A DNA stretch of 6,342 bases from a bacterium (GTDB lineage: Bacteria > CBDUZB01 > JAGLHV01): assembly GCA_023143305.1 (NCBI GenBank), contig JAGLHV010000083.1, positions 1-6,342 on the forward strand, given 5' to 3'. How positions within the stretch are numbered: the first letter of the stretch is position 1; every line of letters begins with the position of its first letter. This document shows, in pieces, positions 1-6,114 of the stretch. The notes beneath the pieces are model-generated. The model saw nothing but the letters and a program-made list of their open reading frames with translations, searched no databases and had not been told where the DNA came from. A program made the translations under genes and the position numbers.

Positions 1-75
1 AGGACTGGCGGGCAGGCAATAAAGGCAAAATGAGTTTTGAACGACTTAGCGAATTTTAGTAAAAATATGCGTTAA

Positions 76-115
76 AAAAATGAGCCTGTCTGAGTAAAGC
101 GAGTTGCTCATTTTT
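76..115 (-). terminator. Probable intrinsic terminator hairpin, possibly bidirectional
   Basis: A perfect 10-bp inverted repeat, AAAAATGAGC at 76-85 and GCTCATTTTT at 106-115, encloses a 20-nt loop. Read on the minus strand the stem is followed by a run of seven T (80-74), as expected of a Rho-independent terminator. Read on the plus strand it ends in five T, so it could also stop a convergent gene outside the window. It lies about 100 bp after the stop codon of the cyclophilin gene and is the best candidate for the end of the minus-strand operon. The long loop and the A/T-rich lower half of the stem make the call moderate. It may also be part of a repeat element that begins at the window edge. 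Confidence 0.5.
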
Positions 116-217
116 AGCTTATTTTTGCGTGTCCACAGGGTAAAATTACGCATTTAGACAAAAACATATTTTCCCTTTATTAAACACCTTTTAATAACCC
201 ATCTTATTTATTAAAAA

Positions 218-940
218 CTATTGTCTTATAATTGTAACCTCTTCCATAACTACTTTTTCTAACGGACAATCCTGATTGTTCCGGGAAACATTAACAATTT
301 TATCTACTACATCCATTCCTTCTATAACCTGTCCAAATACTGTATGACGATTGTCTAACCAGGAAGTAGGTTTAACTATTATAAAGAATTGACTGCCATT
401 GGTATTGGGACCGGAATTGGCCATGGAAAGTATTCCCGGTTTATTGTGTCGAAGTTGGGGATGAAATTCATCCGCAAATTTATACCCTGGTCCTCCCCGC
501 CCTGTTCCTGTCGGATCTCCGGTCTGAACCATAAAATCCGGAATAACCCGATGAAAAATAATTCCATTATAGAATCCTTTCTCTGTAAGTTTTATAAAAT
601 TTTCTACAGTACGCGGAGCACGCTCTATAAAGAGCTCTACAACAATCTTTCCATAATTTGTTTTAATAACTGCTTTAGGTAAAACAACTTTACTTGAATC
701 TTTTTTCATCTGATTTTTCATAACCCACCCCGTTAAATTAATTTTTATCCATTCACCCTTACTTTCAACAGATTTAACCGATGCTGCAGGAGTAAGAGTT
801 CCTATAACTTCATTTCCTTTAACCCCCAGCTTATCATGGTAAACCTTAACTCCATCCCGTAGTGGTTTAACCTTCTCCCCCCAGAGATATCCAGAAACCA
901 TAATCACCCCAAAAAACAGCAAAACAAACAAACGACGCAT
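218..940 (-). CDS. Exported peptidyl-prolyl cis-trans isomerase, SH3-like domain plus cyclophilin domain
   Basis: This 240-residue protein is a cyclophilin-type prolyl isomerase (EC 5.2.1.8) predicted to work outside the cytoplasmic membrane as a folding helper. Residues 1-20 form a signal peptide or N-terminal anchor (MRRLF followed by a hydrophobic stretch). Residues about 25-80 look like a bacterial SH3 domain ([21 protein letters not shown]). Residues 88-240 are the cyclophilin fold. The active-site residues are visible: R131, F136, M137 and Q139 in [16 protein letters not shown]174 in [15 protein letters not shown], then W194 and H199 in [10 protein letters not shown]. The site looks complete and the isomerase should be active. 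The ATG at 940 is supported by GGGAGG five bases upstream. It is the last gene of the apparent operon, 70 bp after the TPR/archaemetzincin gene. SH3-like domains often bind cell-wall material or peptides, so wall or surface placement is plausible but inferred. Confidence 0.93.
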   Translation of the reverse strand: MRRLFVLLFFGVIMVSGYLWGEKVKPLRDGVKVYHDKLGVKGNEVIGTLTPAASVKSVESKGEWIKINLTGWVMKNQMKKDSSKVVLPKAVIKTNYGKIVVELFIERAPRTVENFIKLTEKGFYNGIIFHRVIPDFMVQTGDPTGTGRGGPGYKFADEFHPQLRHNKPGILSMANSGPNTNGSQFFIIVKPTSWLDNRHTVFGQVIEGMDVVDKIVNVSRNNQDCPLEKVVMEEVTIIRQ

Positions 941-1010
941 ACTTACCTCCCTTTTATAAAATATTTCTTAGACTTCTGCAAAATAATACATTCTTCCTGC
1001 CCATTCCTCC

Positions 1011-2108
1011 TTATCTTTTTCTATCTAATATAAGCTTTAATTGTTCCCGGCACCAGGGACATAATTCCATGCCTTTATGGTCATGTTCGGTTAAATTATG
1101 GGGATAAGACCTAATACAGGTAGGATTCGTACAGCGAGGAATACCCAGAATAAAAAACGAACTGGATACCCCTTGTTTTACTATACGATCACATAACCTT
1201 GAACGGTTAGGCGGTTCCTGATTAAATGTTGCTAAAAAGCGATGATAAGACATTACCCCGTAGTCTTTCCCGGCCCAACCAAAAAGAAAATTACTATTTC
1301 CATTAAAAATATCTTTCCGGGTTATTCCCAGATAGCCTTTAACCTTAGAAACTTTCTCAATTATATAGTTATCCTTTAGTTCTAAAATTAAACGTGAAGC
1401 ATTAAATTGTCCTTGATTTTCCAATTCTTCAAACCTTTTGTTCTGTTCAGGGATTAACCTCAAAAAGCTAACCAGTAACTTCCTCTTTGTATCTATCGTA
1501 TATTTATCCAAATAACTGCGGTCAAACTTTCCAGGGTCAATTTCCTCTTCCATAACAGAATAACTTATACCCATTTTTTCCTGCAGTTTATGTTTTACTT
1601 CCGATAAAAGATACTTATTCACTTTCCCTATAGGAACTAAAACTATTTCCTGATCTTTAATCAATTTCCTTTCTGTTTTATTTATACTTTTAACCGGGTT
1701 CATCCCCAGGTTAAAAAGAAATTCTTCCGCCTTTATCAAAAGCTCTTCATCTTCTGCATATTGACTTACGATCTTTACTTTTTCTACTGCCTGTTTTTTA
1801 TCCCCATACTTATACATAAGCTGTGCCAGCTTAGATTGATAATCCAAACGCCAACTATTAACTTTCAATCCTTCCTGATAAAGAAACATAGCATCTTTAT
1901 CTTTCCCCTCTTTTTCATAAATTTCCGCCAATAAAAAAACATCCTCTACATTCCGTCTCAGGGTAACATTATTTTCTTTTAAAAACAATTCTACGCGTTT
2001 TTTAAGTTTTTCTTTATCAATAGATGATTTTTCTTCTACACCGGTACAAATACCCGAACATAAAAATAAAATAATTAGTAATTTAATGATACAACTTTTA
2101 TTAACCAC
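1011..2108 (-). CDS. Exported TPR protein with a degenerate (probably catalytically dead) archaemetzincin domain
   Basis: This 365-residue protein starts at GTG with GAGGAGG 11 bases upstream. Residues 1-23 look like a signal peptide (KSCIIKLLIILFLCSGICTG); the region has cysteines but no convincing lipobox. Residues about 55-125 hold two TPR-like helical repeats (from DVFLLAEIYEKEG and YQSKLAQLMYKYG). Residues about 154-360 match the archaemetzincin (AmzA/AMZ) family: VLVPIGKV, then VKGYLGITRKDIF, then NFLFGWAGKDYGVMS. The family motif is HExxHxxGxxHC-x4-C-xM-x17-CxxC. The gapless counterpart here is VSSSFFILGIPRC at 314-326: S315, S316, F319 and R325 occupy the positions of the catalytic His, Glu, His and third His. 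G322 and the zinc-knuckle cysteines C326, C331, C350 and C353 remain, while the Met of the CxM element is R333. Proteolysis is therefore unlikely; a binding, scaffold or regulatory role is more probable. The frame is intact, so this is not recent decay. It lies 69 bp after the ABC permease gene, suggesting one operon. Confidence 0.82.
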   Translation of the reverse strand: MVNKSCIIKLLIILFLCSGICTGVEEKSSIDKEKLKKRVELFLKENNVTLRRNVEDVFLLAEIYEKEGKDKDAMFLYQEGLKVNSWRLDYQSKLAQLMYKYGDKKQAVEKVKIVSQYAEDEELLIKAEEFLFNLGMNPVKSINKTERKLIKDQEIVLVPIGKVNKYLLSEVKHKLQEKMGISYSVMEEEIDPGKFDRSYLDKYTIDTKRKLLVSFLRLIPEQNKRFEELENQGQFNASRLILELKDNYIIEKVSKVKGYLGITRKDIFNGNSNFLFGWAGKDYGVMSYHRFLATFNQEPPNRSRLCDRIVKQGVSSSFFILGIPRCTNPTCIRSYPHNLTEHDHKGMELCPWCREQLKLILDRKR

Positions 2109-2177
2109 CGGATACTTTGCCTCCTCGTTTTTTAATTTTAGCTAACTTGATGCTCTTTAATTCACTGTATACATTTT

Positions 2178-2969
2178 TTATTTTATTTGATTAAATTTAA
2201 AAAATGCAACCAAATTAAAAATAATTATAGAAATTAAAGTATGCACTATAGGCGCTACAAAATTTACCTCTATTGATATCATTCCCAATGTTTTCATAGA
2301 AACTGCCAATAAGGGAACTACCCTGGGGAAACATTTAATAATAATTTTAGTGGAGTTTAGTAAAAGGGGATAATCCATCCACCGGGTTAAATGTATTGAA
2401 TTAGCAGCTCCAAAACTACCCAGGAAGACTAAAAAGGCTAAAAGGCCGCTCAAACCGGAAGGAATAAAAGTATATATGGTTATTATAAGTGACAAAAAAA
2501 GAACAGCCATCAAAAAAATAACCCCCATCCCTAAAAATATATTAAGGTTTAACTGCCCGGTATGAATAAAAGCGGTTAACCATAGTCCACCGGTAATTAC
2601 CAACCAATTTAAGAAAAGTATCTCTACCAGTCCCAGATTAATTCCCAGGAGTACCTCCCCTCTTCTTATTGGTTTAGACAAGATCAATAGCATTTTACCG
2701 GATTCCAACTGGTCCTGTAGTATTCCTAAAGATACAAAAACTACTATCAAAAACATGAAAATAGTTATAAAAAAGAAACCTATCTGAATAGCCATATTAA
2801 GCGGTATTTCCCCTTTAAAACCCGGAATTTCCTTTAGCACAAAAGGCAAATGAGCCATAGAAATAAACAATAAAGAAAGAAACACAAGTCCGTACATTAC
2901 TCTATCCCGTAAGGATGCCTTGAACACATTTTTAGCTATTAAATAAATTATTTTAATTCTATCGAGCAT
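2178..2969 (-). CDS. ABC-2 type transporter permease subunit
   Basis: This 263-residue integral membrane protein has about six hydrophobic segments (roughly 24-44, 60-85, 112-134, 142-166, 170-190 and 238-258), the usual layout of single-domain ABC-2 permeases such as NosY-like proteins. The segment ESGKMLLILSKPIRRGEVLLG at about 89-109 matches the cytoplasmic coupling region typical of this group (E-sG-lxxLLskPxxRxexxlGK). Its partner is the ATPase gene directly upstream; only 9 bp separate the two, and a GAGGA ribosome binding site for this ATG overlaps the end of the ATPase gene, so translation of the two is probably coupled. Two copies of each subunit would be expected to form the transporter. 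The substrate cannot be told from sequence. The group includes exporters of drugs, lipids, ions and peptides, and the exported neighbours favour an envelope role. Confidence 0.85.
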   Translation of the reverse strand: MLDRIKIIYLIAKNVFKASLRDRVMYGLVFLSLLFISMAHLPFVLKEIPGFKGEIPLNMAIQIGFFFITIFMFLIVVFVSLGILQDQLESGKMLLILSKPIRRGEVLLGINLGLVEILFLNWLVITGGLWLTAFIHTGQLNLNIFLGMGVIFLMAVLFLSLIITIYTFIPSGLSGLLAFLVFLGSFGAANSIHLTRWMDYPLLLNSTKIIIKCFPRVVPLLAVSMKTLGMISIEVNFVAPIVHTLISIIIFNLVAFFKFNQIK

Positions 2970-2978
2970 CTTTATTCC

Positions 2979-3737
2979 TCATTCAACACCGATTAATCTC
3001 AAAAATTCTTTATCCAGTGACCCCTGTCGGGTTAATTCCCGAGTATGTTTCAAAGCTACTAATTTACCTTTGTTTATTATAGCTACTCTATCAGATACTT
3101 TTTCTACCTCGGAAAGGATATGGGAAGACAAAAAAACAGTTCTACCCCTTTCTTTTAACTTAATCAGCATCGACCGGAACCGGTTTAAAATTACCGGATC
3201 AAGATAAACAGTTGGTTCATCCAATATAAGCAATTCCGGATCATTAATTAACGACTGAGCCAAACCAAGTGCACGCTTTTGGCCAATTGATAAATTCTTT
3301 ACAATCTCTTTTCTTTTATGCTCCAGTCCCAGTTCCTCCAGGAGAACATTTATCCTTTCTTTTTTTTGCTTATCGGTTAATTTAAAAAACGAACCATAAA
3401 AATCCAATAAGTCTTCTACTCTAAAATAATCATGTAAAGTATTACCTTCCGGTAAATATCCCAGTTTCTCCCTAAAATCGTTCAAACAATTACTGTTAAC
3501 TCTTTGGTTAAAAACATCTATAACCCCGGTAGTTGGTTTAATATAACCAATAATCATATTCATAATTGTCGTTTTACCGGCACCATTTGGTCCAATCAAA
3601 CCGAATATTTCACCTTGCTTAATTTGTAAACTAAGATTGCTAATAGCTACAATCTCTCTTTTTTTAAAAAAGAATTTTTCCTGAAAATATTTCTTAGTTA
3701 CCTGCTCAATGTTTATTATCGTTTTATTTTTTTCCAT
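2979..3737 (-). CDS. ABC transporter ATP-binding protein (ABC-2 exporter type)
   Basis: This 252-residue cytoplasmic ATPase drives the permease encoded next to it. All nucleotide-binding motifs are present: Walker A GPNGAGKTT at 49-57, signature LSIGQ at 149-153, Walker B LLILDEPT at 169-176, D-loop YLDP at 178-181 and switch histidine H206 in LSSH. The Q-loop glutamine is replaced by Glu (GYLPEGN, E97), which is common in the CcmA/NosF/NatA-like group of ABC-2 ATPases and does not suggest inactivity. The length is a little short, as in families with a minimal C-terminal tail. The ATG at 3737 has only a weak ribosome binding site (GGGAT). The gene follows the PH-domain gene after 54 bp and precedes the permease gene by 9 bp. 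Confidence 0.93.
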   Translation of the reverse strand: MEKNKTIINIEQVTKKYFQEKFFFKKREIVAISNLSLQIKQGEIFGLIGPNGAGKTTIMNMIIGYIKPTTGVIDVFNQRVNSNCLNDFREKLGYLPEGNTLHDYFRVEDLLDFYGSFFKLTDKQKKERINVLLEELGLEHKRKEIVKNLSIGQKRALGLAQSLINDPELLILDEPTVYLDPVILNRFRSMLIKLKERGRTVFLSSHILSEVEKVSDRVAIINKGKLVALKHTRELTRQGSLDKEFLRLIGVE

Positions 3738-3791
3738 ATCATCCCGTTTTCTTACTAAATAAACTTAAAAACCACTGTTCCGGATAAAATA

Positions 3792-4355
3792 TTACTCCCC
3801 TGTTGATCTAAACTTTCTTAATATTTCATTAATAGCTGCCGCAGGAGTTTCATTATCTTTAAGTCCTTCAAAAGCTATTTCTGCGCGTTGTCCTCCAAAA
3901 GGAGAAACCATCATGCTTCCTGTTCCCGGGGTAAAAATCTTAACAGTGGAAATTCCAAGGATTCTCTCAATAATATTCTGACTCATCTCCACATCGGTAA
4001 TTTTGTGATAAGGAACAGAACGTTCAACCCTTCTGACAATTCCACCGTGGAAAACACAACGTTGATTGGTAATATAATAAACATAAGTCTGCCGAAGATA
4101 ACGGCAATAAATTAATCCTAAAACCAAAAGAACAGGAATAGCAATAATGGCGACAATACCACCGGCTATAATCGGCCAGGGAGAATCCGACTTTGTAGCC
4201 ACAGCAACCATCCCGCCAAAAAAACCAAAACACCAGAAGCTCAAAAATCCTCCTACAAAAGCAATAGGCAAACATTTGGTAAAAAACCAAATTTTTAAAA
4301 CGTTTGCTTCCGGCCGCAATTCATAAATAACATTTTCACTTTTCTGTAATCTCAT
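3792..4355 (-). CDS. Two-helix membrane protein with bacterial PH domain (bPH2, YdbS/YdbT-like)
   Basis: This 187-residue protein has two hydrophobic helices near the N-terminus (about 26-52 and 60-84) followed by a cytoplasmic bacterial pleckstrin-homology domain of the bPH2 group at about 90-165. The diagnostic stretch is YYITNQRCVFHGGIVRRVERSVPYHKITDVEMSQNIIERILG, 94-135, in which the ITNQR, VPYHKI and ERILG pieces are typical of the YdbS/YdbT family; VKIFTPGTG follows. The function of this family is poorly known; members are membrane-anchored and often sit beside transporters or stress genes. The ATG at 4355 has AGGGAG eight bases upstream. The gene lies 50 bp after the secreted-protein gene and 54 bp before the ABC ATPase gene, so it probably belongs to the same operon. 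A role as a membrane or lipid-linked accessory to the exporter is possible but only inferred. Confidence 0.85.
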   Translation of the reverse strand: MRLQKSENVIYELRPEANVLKIWFFTKCLPIAFVGGFLSFWCFGFFGGMVAVATKSDSPWPIIAGGIVAIIAIPVLLVLGLIYCRYLRQTYVYYITNQRCVFHGGIVRRVERSVPYHKITDVEMSQNIIERILGISTVKIFTPGTGSMMVSPFGGQRAEIAFEGLKDNETPAAAINEILRKFRSTGE

Positions 4356-4405
4356 TTTTTTCTCCCTAAAAAATAATTAAAAATTATAGTTACCATTTCA
4401 TTTTT

Positions 4406-4897
4406 CTAATAGTCGGTAATGGTGTAAATAACTGCCCTGGTCTCACTGCCGGGAAAATCTGCAAGTGCAGACATTGTATAACCAATGATACTACCCCCAA
4501 CATTTTCACTATGCATTCCGGTAACAATATCCACAGCATTTCCACTAATAAGTGTTTGCTCTCCTGTGCTAACGCTATTACCACCGGCAACACCAACATT
4601 TACTGCTAATGAAATACCGCAGGAATAATCAGAATCCAACTGCCCGGTAATTTTTTTATTTGTAGCGGAATTAGTCATCCAATCAAGAGCGCAAGCATTA
4701 TCACTAACATCCTTCAATGGATTTTCTTCAATTGACGAATCAACAGCCAGGGTGACATTCCCCCCCGAAATAATTAATTCATCAACAGCAACTATATTAA
4801 TTGTTACCTGATGGCTAGCCATATTAGATGCTATTACTATCCCCTTTATTGTAAATATAAAAACAAGCATAAATAACACTTTTAATCCTTTCTTCAT
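4406..4897 (-). CDS. Small secreted beta-rich protein of unknown function
   Basis: This 163-residue protein has a clear signal peptide (MKKGLKVLFMLVFIF to about residue 24, probable cleavage near VIAS). The mature part is rich in Gly, Ser, Thr, Val and Asn, with alternating hydrophobic residues that predict beta strands: HQVTINIVAVDELIISGGNVTLAVDS near the start, ISLAVNVGVAGGN in the middle and VIYTITDY at the end. It contains two mature-part cysteines (C69 and C93) that could form a disulphide. I recognise the general look of a family of surface or pilin-like hypothetical proteins that begin with an H-x-V-T-[VI] strand and end in a YTITD-like strand, but I know no function for it. The ATG has a GGGG-containing ribosome binding site (GACGGGG). 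It is the first gene after the promoter at 5002-5029 and may be made in larger amounts than its neighbours. Confidence 0.75.
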   Translation of the reverse strand: MKKGLKVLFMLVFIFTIKGIVIASNMASHQVTINIVAVDELIISGGNVTLAVDSSIEENPLKDVSDNACALDWMTNSATNKKITGQLDSDYSCGISLAVNVGVAGGNSVSTGEQTLISGNAVDIVTGMHSENVGGSIIGYTMSALADFPGSETRAVIYTITDY

Positions 4898-5001
4898 TTT
4901 AACCCCGTCTTTCTCCCCTTTTTAATATATTCTTTCACTCTATTACACATCTAAAAAAAAAGTGTTCCCTAATAACCCATTCCTGTTTTTCACAATATAT
5001 T

Positions 5002-5029
5002 TATATATTAATCGTCCTCTACTTGTCAA
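5002..5029 (-). promoter_or_regulatory. Sigma70-type promoter for the secreted-protein gene and probably the downstream operon
   Basis: On the minus strand a perfect -35 box TTGACA (5029-5024) is followed by TATATA after 16 bases (5007-5002) or by TATAAA after 18 bases (5005-5000). Start of transcription would be near 4994, giving a leader of about 95-100 nt before the ATG at 4897. The leader contains a run of nine T but no convincing hairpin before it. This is the best promoter-like site I found, and it separates the upstream pair of genes from the six genes below it. Confidence 0.65.
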
Positions 5030-5047
5030 TTTGTTTTATGTTCATTC

Positions 5048-5611
5048 TCAACCAACCCTATTTTTTACAACCGTTCCGACGCCTATGATAAACAATAAAA
5101 TTCCTACCCCAAAAACACCTATCTCCCTTACTGGGAATGAAAAGGATTTCCGCTGTCTTATTACCAAAAAACCATTATAGGGAGGACTCCATTTACCACC
5201 TATTGTATAATTTATCCACCCCTGAAAATCCCTTTCAAAACGACAAACACCTAATTTATAATACTGCCCACGGCCAAAACTGTTTCGAAGATATCCTAAT
5301 TTAAAATTTTCTTTAAAATCGCCAATTACCTCAGCTTTTTGATTAATAAAAGAACCACTAATTTGAAAATCTTTGTTTTCCATTCTTCTGTCGGGAACTT
5401 TTAACCAAAGAGAAAATCCCTTCCCTTTTTTTGCAGTAAAGGAATTTGTTTTTAAATTTTCCGTAGAAATAGACAAAGTTACTGGAAAAACATAGACATC
5501 CTCATACAATCCTTTAGCAACAGTAACTATTCCCAGAACCATACTAACTATCATAATAACCCCACCCAAAACAGTAATAAAAATTCCTAATATAAATTTT
5601 TTTTTATTCAT
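5048..5611 (-). CDS. Membrane-anchored protein of unknown function, helix at each end with a non-cytoplasmic domain between
   Basis: I do not recognise this protein. With the start chosen here it has 187 residues. A hydrophobic helix lies at about 6-34 (after MNKKKF) and a second at about 168-183 (GVFGVGILLFIIGVGTVV), ending in a short basic tail (KNRVG). The roughly 130 residues between look like a soluble beta-rich domain (FSLWLKVPDRRMENKDFQISGSF, GWINYTIGGKW) that would face outside. An upstream in-frame ATG at 5620 would add three residues, but AGG there is directly adjacent to the codon. The ATG at 5611 has AGGA with an eight-base gap and is preferred. The gene follows the zincin gene after about 60 bp and ends 19 bp before the -35 box of the next promoter. 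Confidence 0.7.
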   Translation of the reverse strand: MNKKKFILGIFITVLGGVIMIVSMVLGIVTVAKGLYEDVYVFPVTLSISTENLKTNSFTAKKGKGFSLWLKVPDRRMENKDFQISGSFINQKAEVIGDFKENFKLGYLRNSFGRGQYYKLGVCRFERDFQGWINYTIGGKWSPPYNGFLVIRQRKSFSFPVREIGVFGVGILLFIIGVGTVVKNRVG

Positions 5612-5612
5612 T

Positions 5613-5623
5613 ATATACATCCT
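5613..5623 (-). promoter_or_regulatory. Ribosome binding site that decides the start of the 5048-5611 gene
   Basis: The minus strand reads GACAGGATGTATATAATG. AGGA (5623-5620) is spaced eight bases from the second ATG (5611-5609), close to ideal, whereas the first ATG (5620-5618) overlaps the Shine-Dalgarno itself. The second ATG is therefore the likely start. Confidence 0.55.
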
Positions 5624-5679
5624 GTCTTTTTTACCACTCTATCGATAAAAAACTTTTATATTTTTTTTATATACCCCTC

Positions 5680-6045
5680 TTATATTTTTGCGTTCCTCAG
5701 TTCTTCCTCACTCATACCAAAATAATGCCCGATTTCGTGCATTACCACCTCTCGTACTTTCAGCGATATTTCCTCTTCTGTTCGACATAAGGCTTCTATG
5801 GATTTTTTATATATTGATATCTTGTCCGGTAAAACATTACCATACCTTACTCCCCTACTTCTCAGTGGTACCCCATGATATAATCCCAGAAGATGCCGGG
5901 GATTTTTCACCCCAAATTGTAGCATTACCTCCCGGGAAGGAAGATCTTCGACTACGATTATAATATTTTCCATTTTACGGAGAAATTTTTCCGGCAAATT
6001 CTCCAGGGAAGTGTTTATTAATCTCTCAAAAGTTATTTTATCCAT
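5680..6045 (-). CDS. Small zincin-type metallopeptidase family protein (Zincin_1 / PF06262-like)
   Basis: This 121-residue cytoplasmic protein belongs to the minimal zincin family in which the motif HExxHxFG(I/M)(S/D)xxxL lies close to the C-terminus. Here it reads HEIGHYFGMSEEEL, with both zinc-binding His residues and the catalytic Glu intact. The N-terminal MDKITFERLINTSLENLPEKF and the middle LLGLYHGVPLRSRG and DKISIYKKSIE also fit the family (about 110-140 residues), so the protein is complete. No signal peptide or helix is seen. Biological substrates are unknown. The frame can be extended to a TTG at 6063, adding six residues, but that TTG lies inside a long inverted repeat and the family similarity starts at the ATG at 6045, which I prefer. 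Neither start has a clear Shine-Dalgarno, unlike the other genes here. Confidence 0.85.
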   Translation of the reverse strand: MDKITFERLINTSLENLPEKFLRKMENIIIVVEDLPSREVMLQFGVKNPRHLLGLYHGVPLRSRGVRYGNVLPDKISIYKKSIEALCRTEEEISLKVREVVMHEIGHYFGMSEEELRNAKI

Positions 6046-6060
6046 TTGTTTGTTTAATTT

Positions 6061-6114
6061 CAATGCGACTTAGAGTTTTTTCAGACCGCTGACAAAAACT
6101 CTGTAGTCGAATTG
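6061..6114. repeat. Long imperfect inverted repeat (palindromic hairpin) upstream of the zincin gene
   Basis: The left arm 6061-6084 (CAATGCGACT then TAGAGTTTTTTCAG) pairs with the right arm 6089-6114 (CTGACAAAAACTCT then GTAGTCGAATTG) around a four-base loop ACCG (6085-6088). By hand I count about 22 base pairs (4+9+5+4) with one single-base bulge, one 1x2 internal loop and one mismatch. No T run follows on either strand, so a classical terminator is unlikely. The adjoining bases to about 6170 are noticeably richer in GC (about 45 % over 6061-6170) than the neighbouring genes, as if a compact repeat element had landed between two genes. It would sit in the leader of the zincin mRNA. Copy number in the genome is unknown. 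Confidence 0.7.

Noticed and set aside
389..682. Plus-strand frame of 97 codons opposite the cyclophilin gene
   Set aside because: It is antisense to highly conserved cyclophilin codons; its composition is that of a reverse-complement shadow.
1140..1180. Frameshift or sequencing error hiding an HExxH in the archaemetzincin-like domain
   Set aside because: I read the region on the minus strand: the frame is continuous, conserved residues flank the site on both sides without gaps, and I see no HExxH in the alternative frames.
4024..4290. Minus-strand frame of 88 codons inside the PH-domain gene
   Set aside because: It is an out-of-frame shadow rich in Cys, Trp and Phe, with no supporting start site.
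4373..4387. AT-only hairpin ATAATT/AATTAT followed by T run between the secreted-protein and PH genes
   Set aside because: The six-base stem contains no G or C and would be too weak for a terminator; the genes are only 50 bp apart.
4390..4599. Minus-strand frame of 69 codons overlapping the secreted-protein gene
   Set aside because: It lies in another frame of the well-supported secreted-protein gene and shows no domain or ribosome binding site.
4953..4962. Run of nine T on the minus strand in the leader of the secreted-protein gene, considered as an attenuator
   Set aside because: No stable stem precedes it; only a three-base GTG/CAC match is visible.
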